From Granulicella arctica (GTDB taxonomy: Bacteria > Acidobacteriota > Terriglobia > Terriglobales > Acidobacteriaceae), in contig NZ_JAGTUT010000001.1 of the NCBI RefSeq assembly GCF_025685605.1, positions 2,790,001 through 2,854,000 on the forward strand: 64,000 bases of DNA, given 5' to 3'. Within the stretch, counting starts at the first letter, position 1; every line of letters begins with the position of its first letter. Below, one piece after another: positions 54,170-62,413 of this stretch. Under the pieces are notes generated by a model. That model saw only the letters and a program-made list of their open reading frames with translations, made no database searches and had not been told where the DNA came from. The position numbers and the translations under genes were made by a program.

Positions 54170-54795
54170 GTATGAGGATTGGATACGGATTTGACTCACA
54201 CGCCTTCAAGACCGGCGTACCGCTCATCATCGGCGGTCTGCCGATTGAGCATCCCGAGGGTCTGGCGGGTCACTCCGATGGCGATGTGCTCCTCCATGCC
54301 ATCACGGATGCACTGCTGGGGGCGGTTTCGGCTGGAGACATTGGCACGTTCTTTCCGCCAAGCGATCCGCGATGGAAGGGCGCAGCGTCGAGCGTTTTCC
54401 TGCAGACGGCGCTGGAGGAGGTGGCGACGGCGGGGTACAAGATCGTCAACATCGATACAGTGCTGGTAATGGCGAAACCGAAGATTGTGCCGATTGCGAA
54501 TGAGTTGCGCGAGAGTGTATCGCGGCTGCTGGGCGTCAAACCGGGCGAGGTCGGCATCAAGGCAAAGACGCCCGAAGGCTTGAACCAGGACCACGTTGCA
54601 GTGGCCCATGCTACGGTGCTCCTGGAAAGCCTGGAGGTGCCGGAGCCGGTATCGCTGCGAACGCTGGAGGCCGAAGCCGATGAGGACCGTGACATCGAGA
54701 TGAACGTGGTCGTGCGTGGGCTGGTCGGGGACTCGCGCGACGTCTCGGCGCTGGGGCGGAAGATCCCTGCGTTTGATACGGATGACCTGACTTAG
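54166..54795 (+). CDS. ispF: 2-C-methyl-D-erythritol 2,4-cyclodiphosphate synthase with C-terminal extension
   Basis: 209 residues. RIGYGFDSHAFKTGVPLIIGG (metal ligands Asp and His), HPEGLAGHSDGDVLLHAITDALLGA, DIGTFFPPSDPRWKGA, NIDTVLVMAKPKI and VGIKAKTPEGL cover the complete IspF domain (about 1-155), the fifth MEP-pathway enzyme. Residues about 158-209 (EVPEPVSLRTLEAEADEDRD to the end) extend beyond the usual 160-residue length, an acidic tail of unknown use. Its ATG overlaps the GxxExxY stop (ATGA); ispD and ispF are normally adjacent or fused. Confidence 0.95.
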   Translation: MSMRIGYGFDSHAFKTGVPLIIGGLPIEHPEGLAGHSDGDVLLHAITDALLGAVSAGDIGTFFPPSDPRWKGAASSVFLQTALEEVATAGYKIVNIDTVLVMAKPKIVPIANELRESVSRLLGVKPGEVGIKAKTPEGLNQDHVAVAHATVLLESLEVPEPVSLRTLEAEADEDRDIEMNVVVRGLVGDSRDVSALGRKIPAFDTDDLT

Positions 54796-54885
54796 AGCGA
54801 AGCTGCCGCGAAGAACACGGGAACGTTTCGACCGGGCGTGTGCTTTATGGCATCGTTGCGCCTCGCCCGGTGTTACGTTTTGAGG

Positions 54886-56772
54886 ATGAGCTCTTTGCGT
54901 CTTCTTCAGCTTGCGCTTTTTGGTGGGATCGTCGGTTGTGTAGCGCCGTTGATGGCCCAGGTCGATCCGCTGCTCGCTGGCACTCCGCGGCCTGTGTCCT
55001 GCGCGGATGTCCCGCCGAACCCTACGCCTGCAGAAGCTACCTGTTACCGAACCACGCCTACTTACGACGAGACGATGGCCTATCTGCGGAAGGTGGCTGC
55101 CGGCGCTCCAAAGCAGGTGAAGATCGAGGGCTTCGGAAAGACCGGTGAAGGACGCGAGTTGGACGTGGTGGTTGTGTCGAAGGACGGTGTCTTCGACCCG
55201 GACGCGTTGCATCGGGCGAAGCGGCCGATCGTGCTGGTCCAGAATTCAATCCACGCAGGCGAGATGGACGGCAAGGATGCTTGCCTTGCGCTGCTTCGCG
55301 ATATGGTCGTGACGAAGTCGAAGGCCGGATTGCTTGACCGGGCGGTGTTCGTCTTCATCCCGATCTACAACGCCGATGGACACGAGCGGCGGAGCGCCTA
55401 TAACCGCATCAACCAGGTAGGACCGGAGGAGATGGGCTGGCGCGGCAACGGGACGAACCTCAACTTGAACCGCGACTACCTCAAGGCGGACACACCGGAG
55501 GCCCGGGCGTTCCTCGCAATGTTTCACCACTGGCTGCCGGACTTCTTCGTCGACGACCACGTAACGGACGGCGCGGACTTCCAATATGACGTCACGTTCA
55601 ACATGGATGACGGACCGAACGTTCCAGTGGCCACAGCAGCATGGGTAGATAAGGTGGCGACGCCCGCGCTTGAGCAGTATGTCAACGCGCATGGTCATCT
55701 TGTTGCGCCGACCTATATCAACTTCCTGAACGATACCAATCCTGCCGAGGGGCTGGCCTGTAACGAGGACCCGCCGCGCTTTTCGACAGGCTACATGATC
55801 CTCGAAAACCGGCCTGGCATGTTGGTTGAGCTGCACATGCTGAAGGACTACCGAACCCGCGTGACAGGGAACTACGAGATTCTTGCGGGGCTGATGGAGT
55901 TGGTTAATAAGGACGCGGACAAGCTGATCGCGCTGAATGCAGCGGCGGACACTGAAGCGACGCAGCTTGGTGCACTAAAGGGCGCCTACCCATTGGAGCT
56001 GCGATGCAGTGGGCAGACGACGCCCTTTCTATTCCACGGATATAAGTACAAGCGCAGCTTGAGCGAGGTCTCCGGCGGCATACGGGTGAACTACTCGCAT
56101 GAGCCTGTGGACATGACGCTGCCATTGCAGATGGGCTACAAGATTACCGCCGAAGCTACACTCCCTGTGGCATACATCATTCCAGCGCAGTGGGTGAAGG
56201 TGATCGACGTGCTGACGGCACATCAGGTAGCGATCGAGCGAACGACTGCGCCATGGACCGCTGAGCTTGAGAGCTACCAGTGCAGCGGGATGACGTGGCA
56301 GGACCCGCCCTTCGAGGGTCGTCATCCGACCTTCAACGGCGAGGCATGGCGAGGGCCCGGAAAGTTTGGAACGTGTGCTCTGGTGAAGGAGACGCGGACC
56401 TATCCTGCGGGGTCGGCAGTGGTGCGACTGAATCAGCGCTTGTCGAAGGTAGCGGTGGCGTGGCTTGAGCCGTCGGCTCCCGATTCGGCAATGCAATGGG
56501 GCTTCTTCGATTCGATCTTCGAGCAGAAGGAGTATGGTGAGGCGTATGTAGTGGAACGGCTTGCGCGGGAGATGATGGCGAAGGACCCGCAGTTACAGGC
56601 AGAGTTCGAGAAGCGAATTGCGACCGATCCAGTGTTTGCGGCCAATCCTGCGTCCCGGCTGGAGTTCTTCTACGAGCGGTCGCCATGGTACAAGGCAAAC
56701 CGGGTAGGGCAGTATCCGGTGGGCCGCGTTGGAACGGCGGATTGGCTGCCGCTGTCGCACCTGGCGCGCTGA
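54886..56772 (+). CDS. Secreted M14-family zinc carboxypeptidase-like protein
   Basis: 628 residues from ATG 54886 (a GTG at 54838 adds 16). Signal peptide MSSLRLLQLALFGGIVGCVAPLMAQ. M14 zinc site: VLVQNSIHAGEMDGKDA (His 123, Glu 126), FIPIYNADGHERRS, GTNLNLNRDYLKADTPEARAF (Asn/Arg substrate region) and DFFVDDHVTDGADFQYD. The last half (from about residue 350) is a non-catalytic beta-rich region. It likely trims peptides in the periplasm or outside; the C-terminal specificity is unknown. The next gene is a second exported hydrolase 72 bases downstream. Confidence 0.88.
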   Translation: MSSLRLLQLALFGGIVGCVAPLMAQVDPLLAGTPRPVSCADVPPNPTPAEATCYRTTPTYDETMAYLRKVAAGAPKQVKIEGFGKTGEGRELDVVVVSKDGVFDPDALHRAKRPIVLVQNSIHAGEMDGKDACLALLRDMVVTKSKAGLLDRAVFVFIPIYNADGHERRSAYNRINQVGPEEMGWRGNGTNLNLNRDYLKADTPEARAFLAMFHHWLPDFFVDDHVTDGADFQYDVTFNMDDGPNVPVATAAWVDKVATPALEQYVNAHGHLVAPTYINFLNDTNPAEGLACNEDPPRFSTGYMILENRPGMLVELHMLKDYRTRVTGNYEILAGLMELVNKDADKLIALNAAADTEATQLGALKGAYPLELRCSGQTTPFLFHGYKYKRSLSEVSGGIRVNYSHEPVDMTLPLQMGYKITAEATLPVAYIIPAQWVKVIDVLTAHQVAIERTTAPWTAELESYQCSGMTWQDPPFEGRHPTFNGEAWRGPGKFGTCALVKETRTYPAGSAVVRLNQRLSKVAVAWLEPSAPDSAMQWGFFDSIFEQKEYGEAYVVERLAREMMAKDPQLQAEFEKRIATDPVFAANPASRLEFFYERSPWYKANRVGQYPVGRVGTADWLPLSHLAR

Positions 56773-56844
56773 AACCTCGCACTGTGAGACCGGTTCAGTA
56801 ATAGACTCCTTACAAGCTACATACTTCTTCTTTTGAGAGACTCC

Positions 56845-58776
56845 ATGAAGATCAGGATTGCTTTGGCCGCTGTGTGTCTGCTGTTCTCTGCTGCGCGAGT
56901 GTTGCCTGCGCAGACTTCTGCTCCATTCAACACGGAGGAGTTTGTTCGTGCGCACTATGCGAAGTATGAGTACCGCATCCCGATGCGCGATGGTGTCAAG
57001 CTGTTCACCTCGGTCTATGTGCCGCAGTCCGGGACCTTCAAGGATGAGGGCCCCTACCCGTTCCTGATGACACGCACGCCCTACAGCTGCGCCCCCTACG
57101 GAGAGGACAAGATGCCGACCCGATTGGGGGTGAGTCAGGAGCTGCTGGAATCCGGCTACATCTTCGTCTGCGCCGACGTACGCGGACGCAGTGGCAGCGA
57201 GGGCGTCTTTCAGGAGATGAGCCCGCACATCGATGACAAGAAGTCATCGAAGGATGTAGACGAGTCAAGCGACACCTACGACACCGTAGAGTTCCTGCTG
57301 AAGCATGTTGCCAACAACAACGGCAAGGTCGGCATCACCGGGATCAGCTATCCGGGGTTCTATACGTCGGCGAGCATTATCGATTCGCATCCAGCGATCA
57401 AAGCCGCCAGCCCGCAGGCTCCCATGACGGACCTCTTCTTTGGAGACGACGCCTACCACGGTGGCGCCTTCATGCTCGGTGCGAACTACGGCTTCTACAA
57501 GTTCTTCTTTCCGCAGAAGAACCCGATCGACCTGCACAACACCCCGGCTCGGCCTGCTGGCGAGAGCGATCCTGATACGTATCGGAGCCTGCTGGCGGCT
57601 GGGCCCACGGGGAATCTTGATACGGGCAAGCCGTATCTCGATGGCAAAAACTGGCTCTTCCACGATCAGTTGATCCACACGACCTATGACGACTACTGGA
57701 AGAAGCGTGACCTGTCGCGGCACATGACGGGCGTGCATGCGGCGGTGATGACGGTTGGTGGCTGGTTCGATGCGGAGGATCTCTCGGGACCCTTCAAGAC
57801 CTTCCACGCCATCGACAAGCTAAGCCCCGGTACGGTGAACACGCTCGTCGTGGGACCGTGGGTACACGGCGGCTGGTCGAACGGCGATGGTGATCGGCTG
57901 GGCGATGCGACCTTCAACTCGAAGACCGGCGTCTTCTTCCGCGCTCACATTCAGTACCCCTTCTTCGAGTTCTATCTCAAGGGCCGCAACGGCGCTCCGC
58001 TGCCGAAGGCATATGTATTCGAGACCGGCACAAATGTCTGGAAGCAGTATGCTGCGTGGCCTCCGCAGTCGGCTGCGGCGAAGACGCTGTACTTTCAGGC
58101 GAACGGTGGGCTGAGCTTCACGGCTCCCACGGCGAAGGCTGGTGTGGATGAGTATGTGAGTGACCCGGCGCATCCAGTGCCGTTCGTGGGGTACACGACG
58201 GACACGGTGCCGCAGCGGTACATGTCTGACGACCAGCGGTTTGCATCGCGTCGGCCGGATGTGCTGACCTATGAGACCGAGCCGCTGACCGAGGATGTCA
58301 CCTTCTCGGGGCCGGTGAAGCCGAAGCTGAAGATCGCTTCGACGGGGACCGATGCAGACTTCGTGGTGAAGCTGATCGACGTCTACCCGGACGACTACCC
58401 GGAGCCACCAGCCGACGCTGCAGGCAAGCGCATCCTTGGACCGCCGCCGATCATCCTCGGTGGATACCAGCAGCTTGTGCGCGGGGAGCCGATGCGGGCG
58501 AAGTTCCGCGATTCGTGGGAGAAGCCTGCGCCGCTTGTGCCGGGCAAGATGGTCGAGGTCAACGCCGACATGCCGGACATCAATCACACCTTCCGCACCG
58601 GCCATCGCATCATGGTGCAGGTGCAGAGTTCGTGGTTCCCGCTGGTCGATCGCAACCCGCAGACGTTCGTCGAGAACATTCCGCTGGCGAAGCCGGAGCA
58701 GTTTGTGAAGGCAACGGAGAGCGTGTACCGGAACGCCGGGGCGGCCAGTGGAGTTGAGGTAATGGTGGTTCCGTAG
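56845..58776 (+). CDS. Secreted CocE/NonD-type hydrolase (X-Pro dipeptidyl-peptidase S15 family)
   Basis: 643 residues from ATG 56845, GAGAGA just upstream. Signal peptide MKIRIALAAVCLLFSAARVLPAQ. Alpha/beta hydrolase: YRIPMRDGVKLFTSVYVP, FVCADVRGRSGSEGVF (oxyanion region), GKVGITGISYPGF (nucleophile Ser 168), then GGWFDAEDLSGPFKTFHAI and VVGPWVHGGWSNGDGDRLG with acid and His. The C-terminal jelly-roll (LTEDVTFSGPVKPKLKIASTGTDADFVVKLIDVYPD) is typical of CocE and glutaryl-7-ACA acylases. It cleaves amide or ester bonds of peptides or amino-acid esters; glutaryl acylase, cocaine-esterase-like and S15 peptidase are the alternatives. Confidence 0.92.
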   Translation: MKIRIALAAVCLLFSAARVLPAQTSAPFNTEEFVRAHYAKYEYRIPMRDGVKLFTSVYVPQSGTFKDEGPYPFLMTRTPYSCAPYGEDKMPTRLGVSQELLESGYIFVCADVRGRSGSEGVFQEMSPHIDDKKSSKDVDESSDTYDTVEFLLKHVANNNGKVGITGISYPGFYTSASIIDSHPAIKAASPQAPMTDLFFGDDAYHGGAFMLGANYGFYKFFFPQKNPIDLHNTPARPAGESDPDTYRSLLAAGPTGNLDTGKPYLDGKNWLFHDQLIHTTYDDYWKKRDLSRHMTGVHAAVMTVGGWFDAEDLSGPFKTFHAIDKLSPGTVNTLVVGPWVHGGWSNGDGDRLGDATFNSKTGVFFRAHIQYPFFEFYLKGRNGAPLPKAYVFETGTNVWKQYAAWPPQSAAAKTLYFQANGGLSFTAPTAKAGVDEYVSDPAHPVPFVGYTTDTVPQRYMSDDQRFASRRPDVLTYETEPLTEDVTFSGPVKPKLKIASTGTDADFVVKLIDVYPDDYPEPPADAAGKRILGPPPIILGGYQQLVRGEPMRAKFRDSWEKPAPLVPGKMVEVNADMPDINHTFRTGHRIMVQVQSSWFPLVDRNPQTFVENIPLAKPEQFVKATESVYRNAGAASGVEVMVVP

Positions 58777-58830
58777 CCGTAGTTCGAACTGCAGGTGCCT
58801 CCGCTTCCGCGGGTACCCGCATTTGCTGGC

Positions 58831-59523
58831 CTAGGCGGTGGCTAGTTCTTTTGGCGTTTCGTGGACTGTGATGCTGGCCGGGTTTATTTTTTTCTGAAGT
58901 CCAAAGTCTTGATTCGAGATGGGATAGGTCTGGACTTGTTCGGACTTGCCTGCGGCTTTGCGGGCTGCGGCGTGGGCGGCGAGCTGCTTTTGGGCTGCGT
59001 CCCATTGGGCGTTGGCCAGGGCGATAGATTCCGGGGTGGTGGTGTATTCGACGGTGGGGCGTGGAGTCTGTACGGGGGTGTAGTCGGGGATGGGGTCTTC
59101 GATGGAGGCTTCAGGTTCTGGACCGGGGGCGAGGACGCCGAGGAGGGGGTCCTGGATGAATTCCTGGACGAGTTCGGTGGCGGCGGGCATGGATTTGGCG
59201 TGACGGGCGGCGCGGGCGAGGTTGGCGCTGCAAACCGAGAGTCCCTTGATGAGGGCGGTGGCGTGGCGGTCGTCGATGCCGTTCGAGGCGAGGAGGCGGA
59301 GGACCTCCGACAGGCCGCGCTGGATGGCGTGGAAGTCGTCGGGTGCGGGCAGGGCGATGAAGGTGATGCCGTGGACGGTCTTGTGGGCTGCTGGCTGGCG
59401 GTTGGCGTGGTGGTAGAAGCAGAGCTTCTGGGTGCGGAGGGCAGGACTGCCGCACTGGTGGCCGTCGGTGAAGATGTGGCGGCACTGGTACGGCTTTTTG
59501 GCTTCGGACGTCGATTCGGACAT
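58831..59523 (-). CDS. Acidobacterial Cys/His conserved protein
   Basis: 230 residues. The start has a zinc-finger-like set: YQCRHIFTDGHQCGSPALRTQKLCFYHH with Cys 14, Cys 24, Cys 35 and His 38/39. A helical middle follows (HAIQRGLSEVLRLLASNGIDDRHATALIKGLSVCSANL), then a Pro-rich linker and an Ala-rich C-terminal helix. To my knowledge proteins of this kind are widespread and multi-copy in Terriglobia, function unknown. GGGAGA precedes ATG. A hairpin (59570-59597) and an inverted repeat (59594-59628) lie directly upstream and may control it. Confidence 0.75.
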   Translation of the reverse strand: MSESTSEAKKPYQCRHIFTDGHQCGSPALRTQKLCFYHHANRQPAAHKTVHGITFIALPAPDDFHAIQRGLSEVLRLLASNGIDDRHATALIKGLSVCSANLARAARHAKSMPAATELVQEFIQDPLLGVLAPGPEPEASIEDPIPDYTPVQTPRPTVEYTTTPESIALANAQWDAAQKQLAAHAAARKAAGKSEQVQTYPISNQDFGLQKKINPASITVHETPKELATA

Positions 59524-59569
59524 GATGATCTCCCGTGGGTGCTCTGGTTGGGGTGCTGGGTTAAACGCA

Positions 59570-59597
59570 ACAAGCCCGGCTGGGTAGCCGAGCTTGT
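59570..59597. promoter_or_regulatory. Leader hairpin upstream of the Cys/His gene
   Basis: ACAAGCCCGGCT (59570-59581), loop GGGT-like, and AGCCGAGCTTGT (59586-59597) form a stem of about 11 bp with one C/A mismatch, 47 bases before the start codon on the minus strand. It could be an attenuator or protein-binding leader. Confidence 0.5.
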
Positions 59598-59628
59598 GAT
59601 ATTTCCTACTAACCTAAGCGTATCACAA
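59594..59628. promoter_or_regulatory. Inverted repeat TTGTGATA/TATCACAA, possible operator
   Basis: TTGTGATA (59594-59601) and TATCACAA (59621-59628), perfect eight-bp arms with a 19-base spacer, upstream of the Cys/His gene. The half-site resembles Crp/Fnr half-sites (TGTGA) but the spacing is too wide for one dimer. Confidence 0.5.
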
Positions 59629-59686
59629 ATGGGCTAACTCGTAGGCCAATGTGCGAAAACAACGGCAAATGCAAGGAGAGGCTTAA

Positions 59687-59712
59687 CACGGATCAGTGCG
59701 GATGACACGGAT
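59687..59712 (+). repeat. Orphan CGGAT-phased repeat resembling the GxxExxY element end
   Basis: CACGGATCAGTGCGGATGA then CACGGAT: three CGGAT units spaced 10 and 9 bases, similar to the left end of the element at 53623. No GxxExxY gene or opposite end is nearby. Confidence 0.55.
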
Positions 59713-59775
59713 TGGGGTGTGGGCTCAGGTTTGCTTCGGGCAGGGTGGAGAGGACAGAACAAACAAAAGCAACGG

Positions 59776-59820
59776 CGCAATGCGGGGGTCTCCACTTCGC
59801 GTTGCTTCGGTCGAGATGAC
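59776..59820 (-). repeat. Dispersed repeat, copy 2 (GTCATCTCGACCG type)
   Basis: On the minus strand GTCATCTCGACCGAAGC, then GAAGTGGAGACCCCCGCATTGC, paralleling the copy at 13867-13910. Non-coding. Confidence 0.7.
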
Positions 59821-60115
59821 GGGTGTTGTGGGTGGGGCCAGGTACGCAGGTGCAGGTTTTTTGAGAATAGCGGAAAGGGCGGCGCAAACAACGGGCACGG
59901 CAGATGCAAGGGCAACCGCAGATCCTTCGACTTCGCTCAGGATGCCAGGTTTTTGGGGTGTGGAGGGACCAGTTGGAGACGTACCTTAGCGTCTCAAACC
60001 GGGTTGTGAGATGGAGCTTTTGGCACGGTTGAAGCTTTGTCCTTGGCGGGGCGGCTTGTGGCAAGGCTGAAGCTTTGCCCTGAGGGCTGCGGGGGCAAAG
60101 ATTGTTGAGTGGGGG

Positions 60116-60478
60116 CTATAAGGGTTTCAGCGCGCGGTCTACCAGGATTTGAATGTCTATTGAATGATCAAACTCCAGCACTTTTGCGTCTGGAGCTTCT
60201 TGCGTTACGACATCCATGACTTGCCGCTTGAATGCGGACAGCTGCGGATCGGCGGCCACGCCACCTCCAATGACGATTGCGTCGTACGGCACTTCCCGTA
60301 GTCGTGCGCGAAACTCGTTCAATCCGATGTCTGGCGACGCATGCATCACTGCGTATCGATATCCTGCGGTTTCCATCCGCTGTGCGATGTCCGTCAATCG
60401 AGCCGCGATCTTCAGGCTCTCTTCCGCGGTAAGCCATGGGGGAGCTAGCGGCAGACCGATATGCAACACTGAAGCCAT
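60116..60478 (-). CDS. Conserved hypothetical protein (Rossmann-like)
   Basis: 120 residues from ATG 60478, set by GGTGAGG six bases upstream; the frame is open to 60562 but the extra part overlaps repeat A. Features: MASVLHIGLPLAPPWL, a helical stretch (AARLTDIAQRMETAG), then YDAIVIGGGVAADPQLSAFKRQVMDVVTQEAPDAKVLEFDHS. The alternating strand-helix pattern with VIGGGVA looks Rossmann-like; I recall similar small proteins of unknown function in other phyla. It diverges from the first gene of the repeat-delimited array. Confidence 0.6.
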   Translation of the reverse strand: MASVLHIGLPLAPPWLTAEESLKIAARLTDIAQRMETAGYRYAVMHASPDIGLNEFRARLREVPYDAIVIGGGVAADPQLSAFKRQVMDVVTQEAPDAKVLEFDHSIDIQILVDRALKPL

Positions 60479-60514
60479 TTCATTCCTCACCAGTCTTTCC
60501 GCTTGCATTAGTAA

Positions 60515-60573
60515 CGCAAAACGGGTTTTTGGGAAATAGCAAACCGTAGTTGCCGAAAACACCGACTTTGCGG
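60515..60573. repeat. Palindromic repeat A of the array
   Basis: Left arm CGCAAAACGGGTTTTTGGG (60515-60533); right arm AGTTGCCGAAAACACCGA... ending TTTGCGG (60548-60573). The arms pair imperfectly (CGCAAA/TTTGCG at the base). The right arm carries the conserved core. Confidence 0.85.
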
Positions 60574-60611
60574 CAGCTAGAATCTACGAGATAGCAGGAA
60601 ACCAAAAGATT

Positions 60612-60860
60612 ATGACGAGAACAACCCAAATGAGAAGATGGCGGAAAGTTCTAGGTGCAATGCTTATCTACTTGCCGGTTCTCATGCTCGTTGGAATTCT
60701 CGTCGTAACCATCTTGGCAATGGGAGCCTTAGGTCTGGACATTCATTGGGTGTCCAAGACGAGGTTCTACCTAGCAATGGCTATCGCAACTCTCTTGTTT
60801 TCGACTTCTATCGTGGCAGGAATTCGCCTCAGAAAAAGCGCCAAGGAACTGCTTCCCTGA
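60612..60860 (+). CDS. Small two-segment membrane protein (array segment A-B)
   Basis: 82 residues. A basic N-terminus (MTRTTQMRRWRK) is followed by two membrane segments, about 13-40 (VLGAMLIYLPVLMLVGILVVTILAMGAL split by none) and 52-69 (YLAMAIATLLFSTSIVAGI), then RLRKSAKELLP. Positive-inside charges predict both ends cytoplasmic. No family recognised. AGGAAACC lies ten bases before ATG. The stop lies within the left arm of repeat B. The only gene between repeats A and B. Confidence 0.6.
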   Translation: MTRTTQMRRWRKVLGAMLIYLPVLMLVGILVVTILAMGALGLDIHWVSKTRFYLAMAIATLLFSTSIVAGIRLRKSAKELLP

Positions 60861-60938
60861 ACCAGGGTTATGGTCAACTTCGGCCCGCTCGGACGGCCGG
60901 AAACATCTAAGTTGCCGAAAACACCGACTTTCGGGGAA
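60853..60938. repeat. Palindromic repeat B of the array
   Basis: Left arm 60853-60880 (TTCCCTGAACCAGGG, then GGTCAACTT), right arm 60909-60938 (AAGTTGCCGAAAACACCGA, then CTTTCGGGGAA). Arms pair imperfectly; spacer of 28 bases. Overlaps the last codons of the preceding gene. Confidence 0.85.
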
Positions 60939-60973
60939 CAACGATCTTGTGGGTCGTCTACGGGTGGGAAAGC

Positions 60974-61216
60974 ATGGCTGACGTGGCGACCATATCAAAT
61001 CTCAGCGGTCTGATCAGCATTGCGGGTCTTAGCGTTTTTGGGGTCGGCGTCTTGGCTAGCCGGAAGATTCGCCTTGCCACGGGTGATTATCGCTGGATGA
61101 GTGCTCTAAACAAATATCAGAACTTGCCCGGCGTTGCTCGCTGGCCGCTTTACTGTGTGTATATCTGTCTTCCACTAGGCAAACTGATCGCTTTCGGATC
61201 TGTGTTTGTGAGTTGA
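60974..61216 (+). CDS. Small membrane protein (array segment B-C)
   Basis: 80 residues from ATG 60974 (GGGTGGG eight bases upstream; a TTG at 60947 is possible). MADVATISNLSGLISIAGLSVFGVGVLASRKIR contains one membrane segment, then DYRWMSALNKYQNLPG and a second hydrophobic part (ARWPLYCVYICLPLGKLIAFGSVFV). No family recognised. The only gene between repeats B and C. Confidence 0.55.
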   Translation: MADVATISNLSGLISIAGLSVFGVGVLASRKIRLATGDYRWMSALNKYQNLPGVARWPLYCVYICLPLGKLIAFGSVFVS

Positions 61217-61288
61217 TTCAACTCATTCAGGTCGCTCACACAGTGGCCCAGATTGACCTAGCAAGCAAGTTAGCCGAGCGTTCCTTCT

Positions 61289-61344
61289 CGCAAAACGGCG
61301 TTTGCGGCAATAACGCCTAAAGTTGCCGAAAACTGTGACTTTGC
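61289..61344. repeat. Palindromic repeat C of the array
   Basis: Left arm CGCAAAACGGCGTTTGCGGC (61289-61308), right arm AAGTTGCCGAAAACTGTGA then CTTTGC (61319-61344). This copy has CTGTG in place of CACCG in the core, the most divergent of the five direct copies. Confidence 0.82.
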
Positions 61345-61412
61345 AGGAATGGTTTGACCATAGCAATTCAGCTCACCAACCCCTCTGCTACTGAACGCCA
61401 CCAGCATCCTCC

Positions 61413-62192
61413 TCAACGATCTACGGCTGGTGATGTATCTGTCAGCTCAAGAGATGTGCCTCCACAGCTTCCGCCGCCACCGTCTCTTCGGATCAGGTCA
61501 ATCGAGTCTCTGTTTGCAGACGGACTGAGTCGGACCAGCAAGTCTGATTCATCATAGCCTCTGCCACTGCCACCTCCTTCGATATGGAGCGCGTAGGTTC
61601 CGGCTGGCACTTCTTCAAACCCGAAAGCCCCGTCCTCGTCTGACACAGTGCTGTAGATTTGTCGGGTTATTGGGTTTACAAGTTTCAGTTTCGCTTCCGT
61701 TATTGGAACATTCACCCTGTGTGTGACATTCCAAATCGGACTTCCGCCGGTACCGCTCTGGAAGTCGATTAGCTTGCCGGCGATGTGGCGAGTTGCGGGC
61801 GCAAGATCCCCCCACTCATAACGAATTCGCCGTTTTGCGTGTCGTGTTGGCCGCGCTGCAACGTGGAAGCATTGATAAGCTGCCCCTATCCCGAGGAAAT
61901 CGGCATTGAGCCAATAGTCACCCGGTGGTAGGCTCACAACCAAATGAGAACCAGTTGCAGGGGTTATGCTTGAGAACCGGAGCTTGGCAGCCGCGTCCGT
62001 CACTTTGACAGTGACGCCCTGTAGGATTTTTCCGTCATGTGCAACTACAACTTCAAAGCTCTGGTTCAACTCGATGCCGTGGTCGATGCAAGCAGCCAAG
62101 GAGCATGCTCTGGCCGGTAAAGCAGATGACAAGAGCAGGAGCGCAAGAATCTGGAGTTTCGTTCTCGATCGGCACATTGGGTTCAATCGCAT
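61413..62192 (-). CDS. Exported protein with carboxypeptidase-regulatory-like domains (array segment C-D)
   Basis: 259 residues with a signal peptide (about 12-29, LQILALLLLSSALPARAC). Two beta-sandwich segments follow: FEVVVAHDGKILQGVTVKVTD...LPPGDYWLNADFLG (about 45-110) and ITEAKLKLVNPITRQIYSTVSDEDGAFGFEEVPAGTYALHIEGGG (about 165-210), the D-x-x-G-x-(F/Y)-x(3-5)-P-(A/P)-G-x-Y pattern of carboxypeptidase-regulatory-like/Cna-B-type domains. A Gly-rich end (RRDGGGGSCGG) closes it. Role unknown; such domains are typical of cell-surface or TonB-linked proteins. It runs opposite to its array neighbours. Confidence 0.75.
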   Translation of the reverse strand: MRLNPMCRSRTKLQILALLLLSSALPARACSLAACIDHGIELNQSFEVVVAHDGKILQGVTVKVTDAAAKLRFSSITPATGSHLVVSLPPGDYWLNADFLGIGAAYQCFHVAARPTRHAKRRIRYEWGDLAPATRHIAGKLIDFQSGTGGSPIWNVTHRVNVPITEAKLKLVNPITRQIYSTVSDEDGAFGFEEVPAGTYALHIEGGGSGRGYDESDLLVRLSPSANRDSIDLIRRDGGGGSCGGTSLELTDTSPAVDR

Positions 62193-62322
62193 GGTGAGCC
62201 ATTAGATCAGACGATGCCCAGACAAAACACGTCACTTCGATTCTCTGGAGTACGTTCACAAAACAGGACAGCGAAAATCAGCTTTTTTGGTCAGGGAGAC
62301 AGAGGTACAAATGCCTGCTCGT

Positions 62323-62385
62323 CCCTGAAACGGTGTTTCGTCAGTAACGAAATTGAAGTTGCCGAAAACACCGACTTTCCGGGAG
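62323..62385. repeat. Palindromic repeat D of the array
   Basis: Left arm CCCTGAAACGGTGTTTCGTC (62323-62342), right arm GAAGTTGCCGAAAACACCGA then CTTTCCGGGAG (62355-62385). Imperfect pairing of the arms, core identical to B and E. Confidence 0.85.
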
Positions 62386-62413
62386 TTGGGGCGTGATGTT
62401 CACGAACTGCTCG

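Larger units (their letters stand above)
59629..60115. other. Non-coding stretch with remnants of dispersed repeats
   Basis: About 490 bases with no credible gene. It contains a CGGAT-phased repeat (59687-59712), an inverted copy of the 13867 repeat (59776-59820), a CCTTCGACTTCGCTCAGGAT element (59925-59944) and two related TGAAGCTTTG stretches (around 60028 and 60069). It looks like an accumulation site of short mobile-type sequences. Confidence 0.6.

Noticed and set aside
59923-59944. CCTTCGACTTCGCTCAGGAT sequence as an operator or gene remnant
   Set aside because: I recall this kind of sequence as a widespread intergenic repeat in this group; with only one copy in the window no structure or function can be supported.
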